The notes: generated by a model not told the origin, from the letters alone. Positions 25,936 through 34,953 are shown, counted from the first letter of the stretch. The stretch: DNA of 64,000 bases from Streptomonospora alba (GCF_000826685.1 NZ_JROO01000021.1:1-64000), one strand, 5' to 3'. Numbers and translations are program-made.

Positions 25936-25992
25936 TCTTGTACCTACCGTAGCGGGATAACGTTTTCCGTGCCTGCAGGTACAAGATCAACG
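25930..25992. repeat. 63-bp nested palindrome between convergent genes
   Basis: Exact 16-bp inverted arms (25930-25945 and 25977-25992) flank a 31-bp spacer. Centred on the same point, the spacer contains a second dyad, GGATAACGTTTTCC (25955-25968, one T-T mismatch). The left arm includes the stop codon of the TPP-enzyme gene. The element separates convergent genes, so it may act as a bidirectional terminator. Its two-level symmetry and AT-richer core are also typical of dispersed REP-type elements. Only one copy is seen in this window. Confidence 0.75.
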
Positions 25993-26007
25993 CAGGGTTC
26001 GGGGGGA

Positions 26008-26952
26008 TCAGTCTTCGCGCAGGAGGTGCAGTGCCGCGGCGAGGTCGTCGGGGTAGGTGCTCTCGAACTCCACCCGGTGGCCGCGGGTGGGGTGCTCGAA
26101 GCCCAGGCGCATGGCGTGCAGCCACTGGCGCCGCACCCCCAGGCGCTCGGCCAGCGCGGGGTCGGCGCCGTAGAGGTGGTCGCCCACGCAGGGGTGGCGC
26201 AGCGCCGCCATGTGCACCCGGATCTGGTGGGTGCGGCCGGTCTCCAGCTTGATCTCCAGCAGGCTCGCGGCGCGGAACGCTTCGAGGGTCTCGTAGTGGG
26301 TCACCGAGGGCCGCCCACCCGCCACGACCGCCCACCGGCCGTCTCCGGCGGGATGGCGGTCGATGGGAGCGTCGACGGTGCCGCGCAGCGGATCGGGGTG
26401 GCCCTGCACGAGCGAGTGGTAGACCTTGTCGACCACACGCTCCTTGAAGGCGCGTTTGAGGACGCTGTAGGCGGCCTCGCTCTTGGCCAGCACCATCAGC
26501 CCTGAGGTGTTGGCGTCGAGCCGGTGCACGATGCCCTGCCGCTCGGCGGCGCCGCTGGTGGCCAGTTCGATACCGGAGGCCAGCAGTCCCTGCAGCACCG
26601 TGGGGCCGGTCCAGCCCACCGTGGGGTGGGCCACGACACCGACGGGCTTGTCCACGACCACGATGTCGGCATCCTCGTGGACGATGCCCATCCCCGGTAC
26701 CGGCTCGGCGCGCGCCGAGGGCGGCTCCGGCGGCGGCGGGAGGGTGACCTCAAGCCAGGTGCCCGCCTCCAGCCGGTCGGACTTTCCCACGGAACCGCCG
26801 TCGACGGCGACGTTGCCCTCGGAGATGATCTCGGCGGCGCGGGTGCGCGACAACCCGAACATGCGGGCGATGGCGGCGTCGATGCGCTCGCCCTCGACGC
26901 CGTCGGGCACGGGCATGCCGCGGTGGTCGCCGGCGCCGGCCTGCGTGCTCAT
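26008..26952 (-). CDS. RluA-family 23S rRNA pseudouridine synthase (RluD-like)
   Basis: A 314-aa enzyme. Residues about 15-75 are an S4 RNA-binding domain ([31 protein letters not shown]). The catalytic domain carries [16 protein letters not shown] with the catalytic Asp in RLD, and [24 protein letters not shown]. Target uridines cannot be assigned. It is co-transcribed with lspA, with a 4-bp overlap, an arrangement common across bacteria. Confidence 0.93.
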   Translation of the reverse strand: MSTQAGAGDHRGMPVPDGVEGERIDAAIARMFGLSRTRAAEIISEGNVAVDGGSVGKSDRLEAGTWLEVTLPPPPEPPSARAEPVPGMGIVHEDADIVVVDKPVGVVAHPTVGWTGPTVLQGLLASGIELATSGAAERQGIVHRLDANTSGLMVLAKSEAAYSVLKRAFKERVVDKVYHSLVQGHPDPLRGTVDAPIDRHPAGDGRWAVVAGGRPSVTHYETLEAFRAASLLEIKLETGRTHQIRVHMAALRHPCVGDHLYGADPALAERLGVRRQWLHAMRLGFEHPTRGHRVEFESTYPDDLAAALHLLRED

Positions 26953-27698
26953 GGCTTCTGCCCTCCGTCGTCGCGCCGTGCGCTGGATGGCTCCGACGCC
27001 TCGGGCGCCGAGTCCGGCGGGAGGGGCCCGTCCTCGGCCGCGCTGTCGGCACCGGGACCGCCGGCACCGGGGCGGCCGTCGGCGGCGGGCTCTTCCGTTT
27101 CCGCCTCGCCGTCCTGCGCCGCCTGCGGTCCGCCGGAGTCCGCGTCGCTCGGCTCGTCCGACTCGCGGCTGCCGTCGATGTTGACTCCGCGGAAGGCCAG
27201 GAGCACCGCGAGGACACCGCCCACGACGATGCAGGAGTCGGCGATGTTGAACACCGGCCAGTTGGGCACCCGGATCCAGTCGACGACCGCGCCGTGCAGC
27301 GGCGCCGGCGGGCGGAACGCCCGGTCGACCAGGTTCCCCAGCGCGCCGCCCATGATGAGCCCGAGCACGACGGCCCAGGACCTGCTGGCCAGCTTGCGTG
27401 CCATGAACACGATGTAGCCGACCACGCCCACGGCGATGAGGAAGAAAAGCCAGGGCATGCCCTGGCCCATGGAGAAGGCCGCCCCCGTGTTGAACACGAG
27501 GGTGAACTGCAGCAGGTCGCCGACCACCGGCATCGACTCGCCGGGAGCGAAGGCGGACAACGCCGCCTCCTTGGTCGCGTAGTCGGCCGCCAGGGCCGCT
27601 GCCGCGACGGCCGACAACAGAACGAACCGCCGCGGCCGACGCGCGGCGGGTCCGTTCACCGTCCGATCTTGGGCCCCGGAGGGCTCGACGTCACTCAG
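26949..27698 (-). CDS. lspA: Lipoprotein signal peptidase LspA with acidic C-terminal tail
   Basis: Signal peptidase II, an integral membrane aspartyl protease that cleaves prolipoproteins. Four helices and the catalytic aspartates are visible in [12 protein letters not shown] and [11 protein letters not shown], and FNTGAAFSM is the conserved substrate loop. After helix 4 there is an unusually long acidic, Pro/Gly-rich tail (about 65 residues). The start is ambiguous. I give a CTG at 27698, which overlaps the traR stop as CTGA and has GAGGAG 5 nt upstream (249 aa). GTG codons at 27731 and 27722 (no Shine-Dalgarno) or 27659 are alternatives. Confidence 0.85.
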   Translation of the reverse strand: MSDVEPSGAQDRTVNGPAARRPRRFVLLSAVAAAALAADYATKEAALSAFAPGESMPVVGDLLQFTLVFNTGAAFSMGQGMPWLFFLIAVGVVGYIVFMARKLASRSWAVVLGLIMGGALGNLVDRAFRPPAPLHGAVVDWIRVPNWPVFNIADSCIVVGGVLAVLLAFRGVNIDGSRESDEPSDADSGGPQAAQDGEAETEEPAADGRPGAGGPGADSAAEDGPLPPDSAPEASEPSSARRDDGGQKP

Positions 27699-28171
27699 CG
27701 ACGCTCCTCGCGCTGTTTGCACTGCACACACAATGTGGCGCGGGGGAACGCCTGCAGCCGCGCCTTTCCGATGGCCTTGCCGCAGGACTCGCAGACCCCG
27801 TAGGTCCCCGCGTCCATTCGCTGGATCGCCCGCTCGCTCTGCGCGAGCAGCTCACGGCTATTGTAGTTCAGCGCCAGGTCGTGCTCGCGCTGGTAGGCCT
27901 TGGCGCCGGTGTCGGTGGGATCGTCGCCGGCGCCCTCGACCGAATCGGACAGCCGCTCGGCCAGCTCCGACTCGGCGGCCGCGATGCCCTCGCGCAGCTC
28001 GGCGATCTCGGAGTCCAGGCCGCTGCGGACCTCGGCCAACTCGGACTCGGTCCACGGGTCCTCCCCGGGCCGTACGGGGAGATCGGCCGCGTTCACCGTG
28101 CTCGCCATAACCCCGTCCCCTCTTCCGCGGGCCTCTTCGCCGGACGTTCCGGTCGTGGTCGTTGACGCCAT
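27695..28171 (-). CDS. TraR/DksA-family zinc-finger protein
   Basis: The 158-aa protein has a coiled-coil N-terminal half (LAEVRSGLDSEIAELREGIAAAESELAERLSDSVEG) and a C4 zinc finger GTYGVCESCGKAIGKARLQAFPRATLCVQCKQ. It resembles DksA/TraR RNA-polymerase secondary-channel proteins and the actinobacterial CarD-unrelated RbpA-like helpers; the DksA tip acidic pair is in DDPTD. The start at 28171 has GAGGTG. An ATG at 28108 with GAGGGGA is almost as good and gives 137 aa. It heads the traR-lspA-rluA operon. Confidence 0.88.
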   Translation of the reverse strand: MASTTTTGTSGEEARGRGDGVMASTVNAADLPVRPGEDPWTESELAEVRSGLDSEIAELREGIAAAESELAERLSDSVEGAGDDPTDTGAKAYQREHDLALNYNSRELLAQSERAIQRMDAGTYGVCESCGKAIGKARLQAFPRATLCVQCKQREERR

Positions 28172-28275
28172 CAGGCACCTCACCCCCTGGGCCGCACGCG
28201 TCAGCGGCGGCCACCAACCCCGTTCTGACGTGCGGTTTCGCCAACGTCGGCGACTCTCCGCACAAGATGCCGGGT

Positions 28276-28304
28276 AGCTTAAACGCCCGTCGAGAGCGAA
28301 TCAA
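28276..28304 (-). promoter_or_regulatory. Promoter of the traR-lspA-rluA operon
   Basis: Minus strand TTGATT (28304-28299), 17-bp spacer, TAAGCT (28281-28276). The predicted start is near 28269, giving a leader of about 100 nt to the traR ATG. Confidence 0.6.
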
Positions 28305-28436
28305 CCATCGACAACCCAGCGGGGAACACTCCGGGCCTTCTGCCCATCCGTCCCCCTTGTGTTCCCGATCCGCGGTCCCCGTACGCCTTTCCGGGGGCGG
28401 CGCGCCGGCCGGCCCGGGCGCGCCCCCGGGCCGGCG

Positions 28437-28700
28437 CTACTGCGGCCTGGCGAACCCGCCGTAGTCCTGGGCGAGCACCTGCAGATGCGGCTCGTCGAAG
28501 GTGGCCGGGCCGCCGTGCGGGCCGGTGCTCACCTCGATCACCCAATCGACGTCCTCGGCGTCGTCCTCACCGGCCAGCATGACGCGATGCACGGCGCAGG
28601 GCTCGTACCCCTGGTCCTGCAGCTGCTCGGCCAGTTCCTCGGCGTCCTCCCGCTCGGAGAGCGTCACGAGCACGGTGCCCTCTTGTCCGGTCGCGGCCAC
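28437..28700 (-). CDS. Small acidic protein of unknown function
   Basis: An 87-aa soluble acidic protein: VLVTLSEREDAEELAEQLQDQGYEPCAVHRVMLAGEDDAEDVDWVIEV reads as an alternating beta-alpha-beta pattern, like a ferredoxin-fold or small Rossmann-type signalling domain. I do not recognise a family. GTG at 28700 is chosen because AAGGAGG lies 6 nt upstream. An ATG at 28727 has no ribosome-binding site and places that AAGGAGG inside the gene. It is divergent from ileS. Confidence 0.65.
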   Translation of the reverse strand: MAATGQEGTVLVTLSEREDAEELAEQLQDQGYEPCAVHRVMLAGEDDAEDVDWVIEVSTGPHGGPATFDEPHLQVLAQDYGGFARPQ

Positions 28701-28906
28701 GGACCGCCTCCTTTCGTCGATCGCCATGTGCTGCCTTACCCTCGGCCGCGTCCTGCGCAGCGGCGGGCCGCCGCGGAGACACGGCTCGGCACGCAAGTAT
28801 GCACCGAGCGATCGGCGGCGGCTCCCGCGAGGTCGGTGCGGCGGAGCCGCGCGGACCGCCCGGAGCCGCGGCGCGCACATCGCCCGAGCATGTCCCCGAG
28901 GTGGGC

Positions 28907-28912
28907 TATCCT
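28907..28912 (+). promoter_or_regulatory. Candidate -10 element for the ileS leader
   Basis: TATCCT at 28907-28912 precedes the T-box leader; the predicted start is about 28919. No good -35 is visible. Confidence 0.4.
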
Positions 28913-28918
28913 CGGGGC

Positions 28919-29166
28919 ACGGCACGGTGTGGATGGGGACGAGTACCTTCGGACACGGCCCAGAGCGACCCGGGGACGGTGGGAGCCCGGGGGTACGACC
29001 GTCGGGAAGATCACCCCGGAGCCGCCGGAAGAACGGCCCGGTGCGCGCTGCGCGCCGGCCCAGTAGACCCGGCAGCCGCGCAAAGCGAGAGGGGACGAGG
29101 CGGCAGGCCCGCCTCGCCCAAGGAGGGTGGTACCGCGGGGCCCGCAGCCTCGTCCCTCCATCAGGT
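28919..29166 (+). promoter_or_regulatory. T-box riboswitch (isoleucine) in the ileS leader
   Basis: The conserved T-box sequence AGGGTGGTACCGCGG is at 29124-29138; its TGGT matches the ACCA end of uncharged tRNA(Ile). The specifier codon is ATC (29010-29012) in the GGGAAGATCACCCC context typical of actinobacterial ileS leaders. GGGACGAGGC (about 29092-29101) can pair with GCCTCGTCCC (29147-29156) to form the antisequestrator/antiterminator base. Uncharged tRNA(Ile) should raise ileS expression. In actinobacteria this is usually at translation initiation, which is inferred here because no U-run terminator is seen. Confidence 0.9.
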
Positions 29167-29196
29167 CAAGCCGATGCCCTGGTGAGAGGTAGCCCG

Positions 29197-32100
29197 ATGC
29201 CCGACCACAGCGCCGCCCGTTCCTTCCCCGTGCTTCCGTCCCAGATCGACCTGCCCGCCACCGAGCACGAGGTGCTCAAGCGCTGGTCGGAGCGGAAGAT
29301 CTTCGAACGCTCCCTGGAGCAGTCGCAGGGCAACCCCAACTGGGTGTTCTACGAGGGCCCGCCCACCGCCAACGGCCAGCCCGGCGTGCACCACGTCGAA
29401 GCGCGGGTCTTCAAGGACGTCTTCCCCCGCTTCAAGACCATGCGCGGCTACCACGTGGACCGCAAGGCCGGCTGGGACTGCCACGGCCTGCCCGTGGAGG
29501 TCGCGGTGGAGAAGGAGCTGGGCCTCAGCGGCAAGAAGGACATCGAGGAGTTCGGCGTCGCCGAGTTCAACGCCCACTGCCGCGAGTCCGTGCTGCGCAA
29601 CGTGGGCGCGTTCACCGCCATGACCGAGCGCATGGGCTACTGGGTGAACATGGACGAGGCCTACCGCACCATGGACCCCGAGTACGTGGAGTCGGTGTGG
29701 TGGGCGCTCAAGACCATCTGGGACAAGGGCCTGCTGGTGCGCGACTACCGCATCAGCCCCTACTGCCCGCGCTGCGGCACCACGCTCTCCGACCACGAGC
29801 TCGCGCAGGGCTATGAGACCGTGACCGACCCCTCGGTCTACGTGCGCTTCCCCGTCACCTCCGGCCCGCTGGCCGGCCCCGAGCGGCCCACCTCCCTGCT
29901 GGTATGGACCACGACCCCCTGGACGCTGGTCTCCAACACCGCGGTGGCGGTGCACCCCGACGTCGCCTACGTCGTGGCGACCGACGGCGCCGAGCGGCTG
30001 CTGGTCGCCGAACCGCTGGTCTCCGCGGCCCTGGGCGAGGGCTGGACGCTGACGGGCGAGCGCTTCGAGGGGTCGGAGATGGAGCGCTGGACCTACCAGC
30101 GCCCCTTCGAGCTCGTCGCCTTCGACGAGCCCGCGCACTTCATCGTGCTGGCCGACTACGTGACCGTCGAGGACGGCACCGGACTGGTCCACCAGTCGCC
30201 CGCCTTCGGCGCCGACGACATGACCGTGTGCCGCGCCTACGGGCTGCCCGTGGTCAACCCGGTGCGCGCCGACGGCACCTTCGAGGGCGGCCTGGACCTG
30301 GTCGGCGGCACCTTCTTCAAAACCGCCGACTCCGCCCTGGTCGAGGACCTGCGGGCACGGGGGCTGCTGCTGCGCAACCAGCCCTACGAGCACAGCTACC
30401 CGCACTGCTGGCGCTGCCACACGCCGCTGCTCTACTACGCGCTGCCGTCCTGGTACATCAAGACCACAGCGATCAAGGACGAGCTGCTGGAGCAGAACGC
30501 GCGCACCAACTGGTTCCCCGAGAACGTCAAGGAGGGGCGCTACGGCGAGTGGCTGCGCAACAACATCGACTGGGCGCTCTCCCGCAGCCGCTACTGGGGC
30601 ACGCCGCTTCCCGTGTGGGTCTGCCCCGAGGAGCACTACACCGTCGTGGGCTCGCTGCAGGAGCTCGGCGGGCTGGCCGGGCGGGACCTCAGCACGCTCG
30701 ACCCGCACCGGCCCCACGTCGACGACGTGGCCTTCGACTGCCCGCACTGCGGCGGCCGCGCCGAGCGCGTGCCCGAGGTCATCGACGTGTGGTTCGACTC
30801 CGGCGCGATGCCGTTCGCCCAGTGGGGCGCGCCGCACCGCAACAACGAGGCCTTCGAGGCCACCTTCCCCGGCCAGTACATCTGCGAGGCCATCGACCAG
30901 ACCCGCGGCTGGTTCTACTCGATGATGGCGGTCAGCACCCTGGTCTTCGGCCACTCCTCCTACGAGAACGTGGTCTGCCTGGGCCACATCCTCGCCGAGG
31001 ACGGCCGGAAGATGAGCAAGCACCTCGGCAACGTGCTTGAGCCCATGGACGTCATGGAGCGCCACGGCGCCGACGCGCTGCGGTGGTTCATGGTCGCCAG
31101 CGGGTCGCCGTGGATGCCGCGCCGCGTGGGCCACGAGGCGCTGGAGGAGATCGTCCGCAAGGTCCTGCTGACCTACTACAACACGGCCTCCTTCTTCACC
31201 CTCTACGCCGGCGCGGGCGGCGCCTGGAGCCACGGCAGGCTCGCCGAGGCACCCGCGCCCCAGGACCGGCCGCTGCTGGACCGGTGGCTGCTCTCCGAGC
31301 TGAACCGTGTCGTCAAGGGCGTCGGCGAGGCCCTCGACCGGTTCGACACCGCCGGTGCGGGACGGCTGCTGACGACCTTCGTCGACGACCTGTCCAACTG
31401 GTACGTGCGCCGTTCGCGCCGCCGGTTCTGGGCGGGGGCGGACACCCCCGAGGGCAACTCGGCGTTCGCGACGCTGTTCGAGGCTCTGGAGTCGCTGACC
31501 CTGGTCATGGCGCCGCTGGTGCCCTTCATCACCGACCACGTCTGGGCGGCGCTGCGCCGGCCCGAGGCACCGGAGTCGGTGCACCTGGCGCACTGGCCCC
31601 AGGCGCGCGAGGACCTCGTCGACACCGAGCTGTCGGAGCAGATGGCGCTGACCCGGCGGCTGGTGGAGCTGGGCCGCGCGGCCCGGGTGGACTCGGGAGT
31701 GCGTACCCGCCAGCCGCTGTCGCGGGTGCTGGTGGGCGCCGCCGGTTTCGCCCGGCTCCCCGAACAGCTGCGCGACCAGATCGCCGAGGAGCTCAACGTG
31801 CAGGAGCTCGACCCGCTCTCCGCGGTGGACGGCGACCTCGTGGAGCACACGGTCAAGCCCAACTTCCGCGCTTTGGGCAAGCGGTTCGCCAAGCGCACCC
31901 CGCTGGTGGCCGAGGCGATCGGCGCCGCCGACGCCCGCGCGCTGGTGGAGCAGGTGCGCTCGACAGGCTGGGCCCACATCGAGGTCGAGGGCGAGCCTGT
32001 GGAGATCAGTTCCGACGAGGTCCTGATCAGCGAGCAGCCGCGGGAAGGCTGGGCGGTGGCGGCCGAGAGCGGCGAGACCGTCGCGCTGGACCTGGAGATC

Positions 32101-32373
32101 ACGCCGGAGCTGCAGCGCGCCGGTCTGGCCCGCGAGTTGGTCCGCCTCATCCAGGACGCCCGCAAGTCCGGCGGCCTGGAGATCTCCGACCGGATCGACC
32201 TGTGGTGGTCGGCCGAGGATCCGGTCACGGCCCGGGCGCTCCACGAGCACGAGCGCACGATCGCGGGAGAGGTGCTGGCGGTCAGCGTCACGGAGGGCGC
32301 CCCGCAGGGCGACGCCCACAGCACCACCTCGGAGGACTTCGGCGTAACGGTCCACCTGCGCAAGGCGGCCTGA
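29197..32373 (+). CDS. ileS: Isoleucyl-tRNA synthetase, type 2, with GXHH signature motif
   Basis: A 1058-aa class I synthetase charging tRNA(Ile). EGPPTANGQPGVHHVEA (HIGH region), GWDCHGLPVEVAVEKELG, the CP1 editing domain (TTTPWTLVSNTAVAVHPD), WFDSGAMPF and KMSKH (residues 605-609) are in order, with anticodon-binding and C-terminal domains after residue 700. The eukaryote-like pattern places it in the IleRS2 group. Residues 63-66 read GVHH, where canonical enzymes have HxGH. Cysteine pairs (CPRCG, CWRCH, CPHCG) suggest bound zinc. The ATG at 29197 follows GAGAGGTAGCCCG and lies behind a T-box. Confidence 0.97.
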   Translation: MPDHSAARSFPVLPSQIDLPATEHEVLKRWSERKIFERSLEQSQGNPNWVFYEGPPTANGQPGVHHVEARVFKDVFPRFKTMRGYHVDRKAGWDCHGLPVEVAVEKELGLSGKKDIEEFGVAEFNAHCRESVLRNVGAFTAMTERMGYWVNMDEAYRTMDPEYVESVWWALKTIWDKGLLVRDYRISPYCPRCGTTLSDHELAQGYETVTDPSVYVRFPVTSGPLAGPERPTSLLVWTTTPWTLVSNTAVAVHPDVAYVVATDGAERLLVAEPLVSAALGEGWTLTGERFEGSEMERWTYQRPFELVAFDEPAHFIVLADYVTVEDGTGLVHQSPAFGADDMTVCRAYGLPVVNPVRADGTFEGGLDLVGGTFFKTADSALVEDLRARGLLLRNQPYEHSYPHCWRCHTPLLYYALPSWYIKTTAIKDELLEQNARTNWFPENVKEGRYGEWLRNNIDWALSRSRYWGTPLPVWVCPEEHYTVVGSLQELGGLAGRDLSTLDPHRPHVDDVAFDCPHCGGRAERVPEVIDVWFDSGAMPFAQWGAPHRNNEAFEATFPGQYICEAIDQTRGWFYSMMAVSTLVFGHSSYENVVCLGHILAEDGRKMSKHLGNVLEPMDVMERHGADALRWFMVASGSPWMPRRVGHEALEEIVRKVLLTYYNTASFFTLYAGAGGAWSHGRLAEAPAPQDRPLLDRWLLSELNRVVKGVGEALDRFDTAGAGRLLTTFVDDLSNWYVRRSRRRFWAGADTPEGNSAFATLFEALESLTLVMAPLVPFITDHVWAALRRPEAPESVHLAHWPQAREDLVDTELSEQMALTRRLVELGRAARVDSGVRTRQPLSRVLVGAAGFARLPEQLRDQIAEELNVQELDPLSAVDGDLVEHTVKPNFRALGKRFAKRTPLVAEAIGAADARALVEQVRSTGWAHIEVEGEPVEISSDEVLISEQPREGWAVAAESGETVALDLEITPELQRAGLARELVRLIQDARKSGGLEISDRIDLWWSAEDPVTARALHEHERTIAGEVLAVSVTEGAPQGDAHSTTSEDFGVTVHLRKAA

Positions 32374-32393
32374 CGACGGCGGTCGGCGTCCGT

Positions 32394-32424
32394 TGCCGGC
32401 GGGACGGCGCCCGTCCCGCCGGCA
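32394..32424. terminator. ileS terminator hairpin
   Basis: Perfect 14-bp arms 32394-32407 and 32411-32424 with a 3-nt loop, 20 nt after the ileS stop. The next gene is convergent. Confidence 0.75.
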
Positions 32425-32604
32425 CCCGGCTCCACTCGGCCGGGGCGGGCGAGGGTGTTCCCGTCGCCGGGGACGCGCGGTGACGGGCACAGGGCCGCGC
32501 ACCGGGAAGCCCTCCGGGAAGGCGGCGGGCGGGGCACCGAAGAGGGTGCGGCCTGCTGTGGCGGATTCCCGCACCGGAGTCCGGCCCAGCGGCGGAATGG
32601 CGCG

Positions 32605-33849
32605 CTAGCGGTCCTTCTCGGACTCGGCGTCGTCCGCCGTGGTCTGCGCCTCGGTGTGCGTCGCGGCCGAAGCCGCGTCGCCGGGCCGGTCGGCCGGCTC
32701 AGCCGAGGACTGCTCCGGCTCCTCGGCCGCCGGATCCCTGCCCGGGGCTTCCTCCGGCTCGGTATCCGGGGAGTCCTCCGGTTCCGGGGCCGGAGCTTCC
32801 TCCGGCTCGGTGGCCGTGGCCGCGCGCAGGTCGATGGGTTCTGTCTGGGGGTCGGCGTCCGCCGCGGGGGCTGCCGGGGCTGCGTTCCACTCCTCGGCGG
32901 GCTCGGATTCGGCCGCCTGCACGGAATCGCCGTCCTCGGACTCCGTCGGCACCTCGTCCGCAACCGCCTCGTCCGGGACCCCCACTCCCCCGGAGGCGTA
33001 GTCCGCGCTCGCGTCGGAGCCGGCTCCCGCCTCCTCGCTGCCGGGGCCGGCCGTCGCCCCGCTGTCGCCACTCCCGCTCAGGCCGCCCACGAAGGCGCTG
33101 AAGGAGAGGTCCCTGTCGGACTCGTCGACGGGAAGGTCCTGCGCAGACACGTCCGCCGACTGCGCCGACGGCACACCGGCGGGGGGCTCGGTCTCGGGCT
33201 CCTGGGCGGGTTGCGCCGACTCCGCGGTCTCCCCGGCTACGGATCCGCCCGCGGGTTCCGCCGCGGACGCGGTCGGCGCCTCTTCGGACGGACCGGCACC
33301 GCCGGGGTCCGGGGCGGGCGCCGGTTCGGCTCCGTCGAAGTCCCTCGCGGCCCATTCCTCGGGGACGCCGTCGTCGGCAGGCGTCTCCTGTACGCCGGAG
33401 GCGCCTGCGTGCTCGAAGGTGCCCGGGGCGACGGCGCCCTCATCGGGCTGACTGGGCAGAGGGTGGGAGGGCGGCCCTGCGGGCCGCACTGTTCGGGGAG
33501 CCGCCGCGCTCTGCGCGGATACGCTCCCGGTCGCCTCTGCCGCCCCCTCGGTGGTGCGACCCTCCTGTGCTGCGGGTTCCGCCGGCGTGCCCGGAGGCTG
33601 GGCGGGGACGGACGCCTTCCCCAAACCGTCCGTCCGTGCCCGCAACCGTCCGGCGCCGCTGAACGCCGCTTCACTCGCAGAGCTCTGCCTCAGGTACTCG
33701 CGCGATCGCACCGCCTCGGCGACGAGCAGCACCGCACCGATGCCGCCCAGTACGAGCGCGATGTAGACCAGCGCCGTCTCTGCGAACACCACACCGAAGG
33801 CGATGACCGCCAGAGCCGCCACCAGGACAGCGAGACTGAGGATGAACAC
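32605..33849 (-). CDS. Membrane-anchored protein with long acidic disordered tail
   Basis: The 414-aa product has two N-terminal membrane helices (residues 1-23 and 26-46) followed by about 365 residues rich in Glu, Asp, Pro, Ala and Ser with no predicted fold, containing repeated EPEEAP/PEPEDSP-type stretches. The helical hairpin would leave both ends on the same side of the membrane. I recognise no family beyond a resemblance to uncharacterised proteins found next to wag31. It is the last gene of the division cluster, 100 bp after wag31. GTG start without a clear ribosome-binding site. Confidence 0.7.
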   Translation of the reverse strand: MFILSLAVLVAALAVIAFGVVFAETALVYIALVLGGIGAVLLVAEAVRSREYLRQSSASEAAFSGAGRLRARTDGLGKASVPAQPPGTPAEPAAQEGRTTEGAAEATGSVSAQSAAAPRTVRPAGPPSHPLPSQPDEGAVAPGTFEHAGASGVQETPADDGVPEEWAARDFDGAEPAPAPDPGGAGPSEEAPTASAAEPAGGSVAGETAESAQPAQEPETEPPAGVPSAQSADVSAQDLPVDESDRDLSFSAFVGGLSGSGDSGATAGPGSEEAGAGSDASADYASGGVGVPDEAVADEVPTESEDGDSVQAAESEPAEEWNAAPAAPAADADPQTEPIDLRAATATEPEEAPAPEPEDSPDTEPEEAPGRDPAAEEPEQSSAEPADRPGDAASAATHTEAQTTADDAESEKDR

Positions 33850-33949
33850 GGAATAGGAGAGCTTTCACTCAAGGGTTCTGTTGTGCGCTGACACGCCACG
33901 GCGGCACAGTCCGTCACCGCAGTCGCTCGCGCGCCTGGATCGCAGCGGG

Positions 33950-34915
33950 TCAGCGACGCTCGTGCGGAGCCTCGCCGGGGTGGTAGCCGCCGTGCTGCGC
34001 GGGCTCGGGCTGAGCGAACGGGTTGCCGCCCGAGGGTGCGCCGTTGGCCGGGCCGCCGGGAGGCATGCCCGGATTGCCGCCGGTGGGCGTCATCGTCTGG
34101 AAGCCGCCGGTCGTGTTCGGGTTCTGCTGCTGGCCGGAGTTGTGCTCGTTGGCGCCCTCGGCGAGCTCGCGCAGCTGGCGCTCGAAGTAGTCCTTCAGGC
34201 GGCTGCGGTACTCGCGCTCGAAGTCCTTGAGCTCGGCGACCTTGTGCTCCAGCTCCTCGCGCTGCTGCACGAGGGAGCCCATCACCTGGCGGTGGCGCTC
34301 CTGGGCGTCGCGGTCGAGGTTCTCGGACCGGGCACGGGCCTCGTTGACGATCTGCTCGGCCTGGCGGCGGGCCTTGCCGAGGATGTCGTCGGCCTCGTGG
34401 CGGGCGCGGCCGAGGGTCTCGTCGGCCTCGCGGCGCGCGTCGGAGATCGCCTGGTCGGCGGTCTGCTGAGCCAGCGCCAGCACGCGGGCCGCGGTGTCCA
34501 TGTTCTCCTCGGACCCGGGCAGGCCCATGTTGGCCGCCATCGCCGGGATCTGCTGCTCCAGCGACTGCGCCTGCTGCTGAGGTTGAGGCTGCTGGGGCTG
34601 CTGCTGTTGCTGCGCCTGAGGCTGGGGCTGGGGCTGCTCCTGGCGGGCCGGCTCGGGCTGCTGCTGAGGCGGCTCCGGCGGAAGCTGCTGCTCCTGGGGC
34701 TGCTGCTGCTGGAAGTCCTGCATCCCGGCGTTGGGCACCTTGCCGCGCAGGCACTCCGCGAGCTTGCCCCGCAGCTCCTCGTTCTCCTGGATCAGGCGGT
34801 CGAGCTCGGTCTCGACCTCATCGAGGAACGCGTCGACCTCTTCCTCGTCGTAACCCGGCCGGAGCCGGGTGGTACTGAACTGCTTGTTCCGCACATCCGC
34901 GGGTGTCAGCGGCAT
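33950..34915 (-). CDS. wag31: DivIVA/Wag31 polar growth protein
   Basis: A 321-aa coiled-coil scaffold that marks cell poles and directs apical peptidoglycan synthesis in actinobacteria. The N-terminal lipid-binding DivIVA domain is intact ([41 protein letters not shown] is split across residues 1-41). Residues ~68-118 form a very Gln/Pro-rich linker, and a second long coiled coil runs from about 130 to 255, followed by an Asn/Gly/Pro tail. The Gln-rich linker is longer than in mycobacteria. It is preceded by its own promoter and by yggT. Confidence 0.95.
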   Translation of the reverse strand: MPLTPADVRNKQFSTTRLRPGYDEEEVDAFLDEVETELDRLIQENEELRGKLAECLRGKVPNAGMQDFQQQQPQEQQLPPEPPQQQPEPARQEQPQPQPQAQQQQQPQQPQPQQQAQSLEQQIPAMAANMGLPGSEENMDTAARVLALAQQTADQAISDARREADETLGRARHEADDILGKARRQAEQIVNEARARSENLDRDAQERHRQVMGSLVQQREELEHKVAELKDFEREYRSRLKDYFERQLRELAEGANEHNSGQQQNPNTTGGFQTMTPTGGNPGMPPGGPANGAPSGGNPFAQPEPAQHGGYHPGEAPHERR

Positions 34916-34953
34916 GTTCGTCTCCTTGGCGCGCTTGGACTGTGTCCGTAGGG

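Noticed and set aside
29161-32574. A 1137-codon open frame antisense to ileS
   Set aside because: It mirrors the strongly coding ileS frame; long antisense frames are expected at this GC content and it has no ribosome-binding site or family motif.
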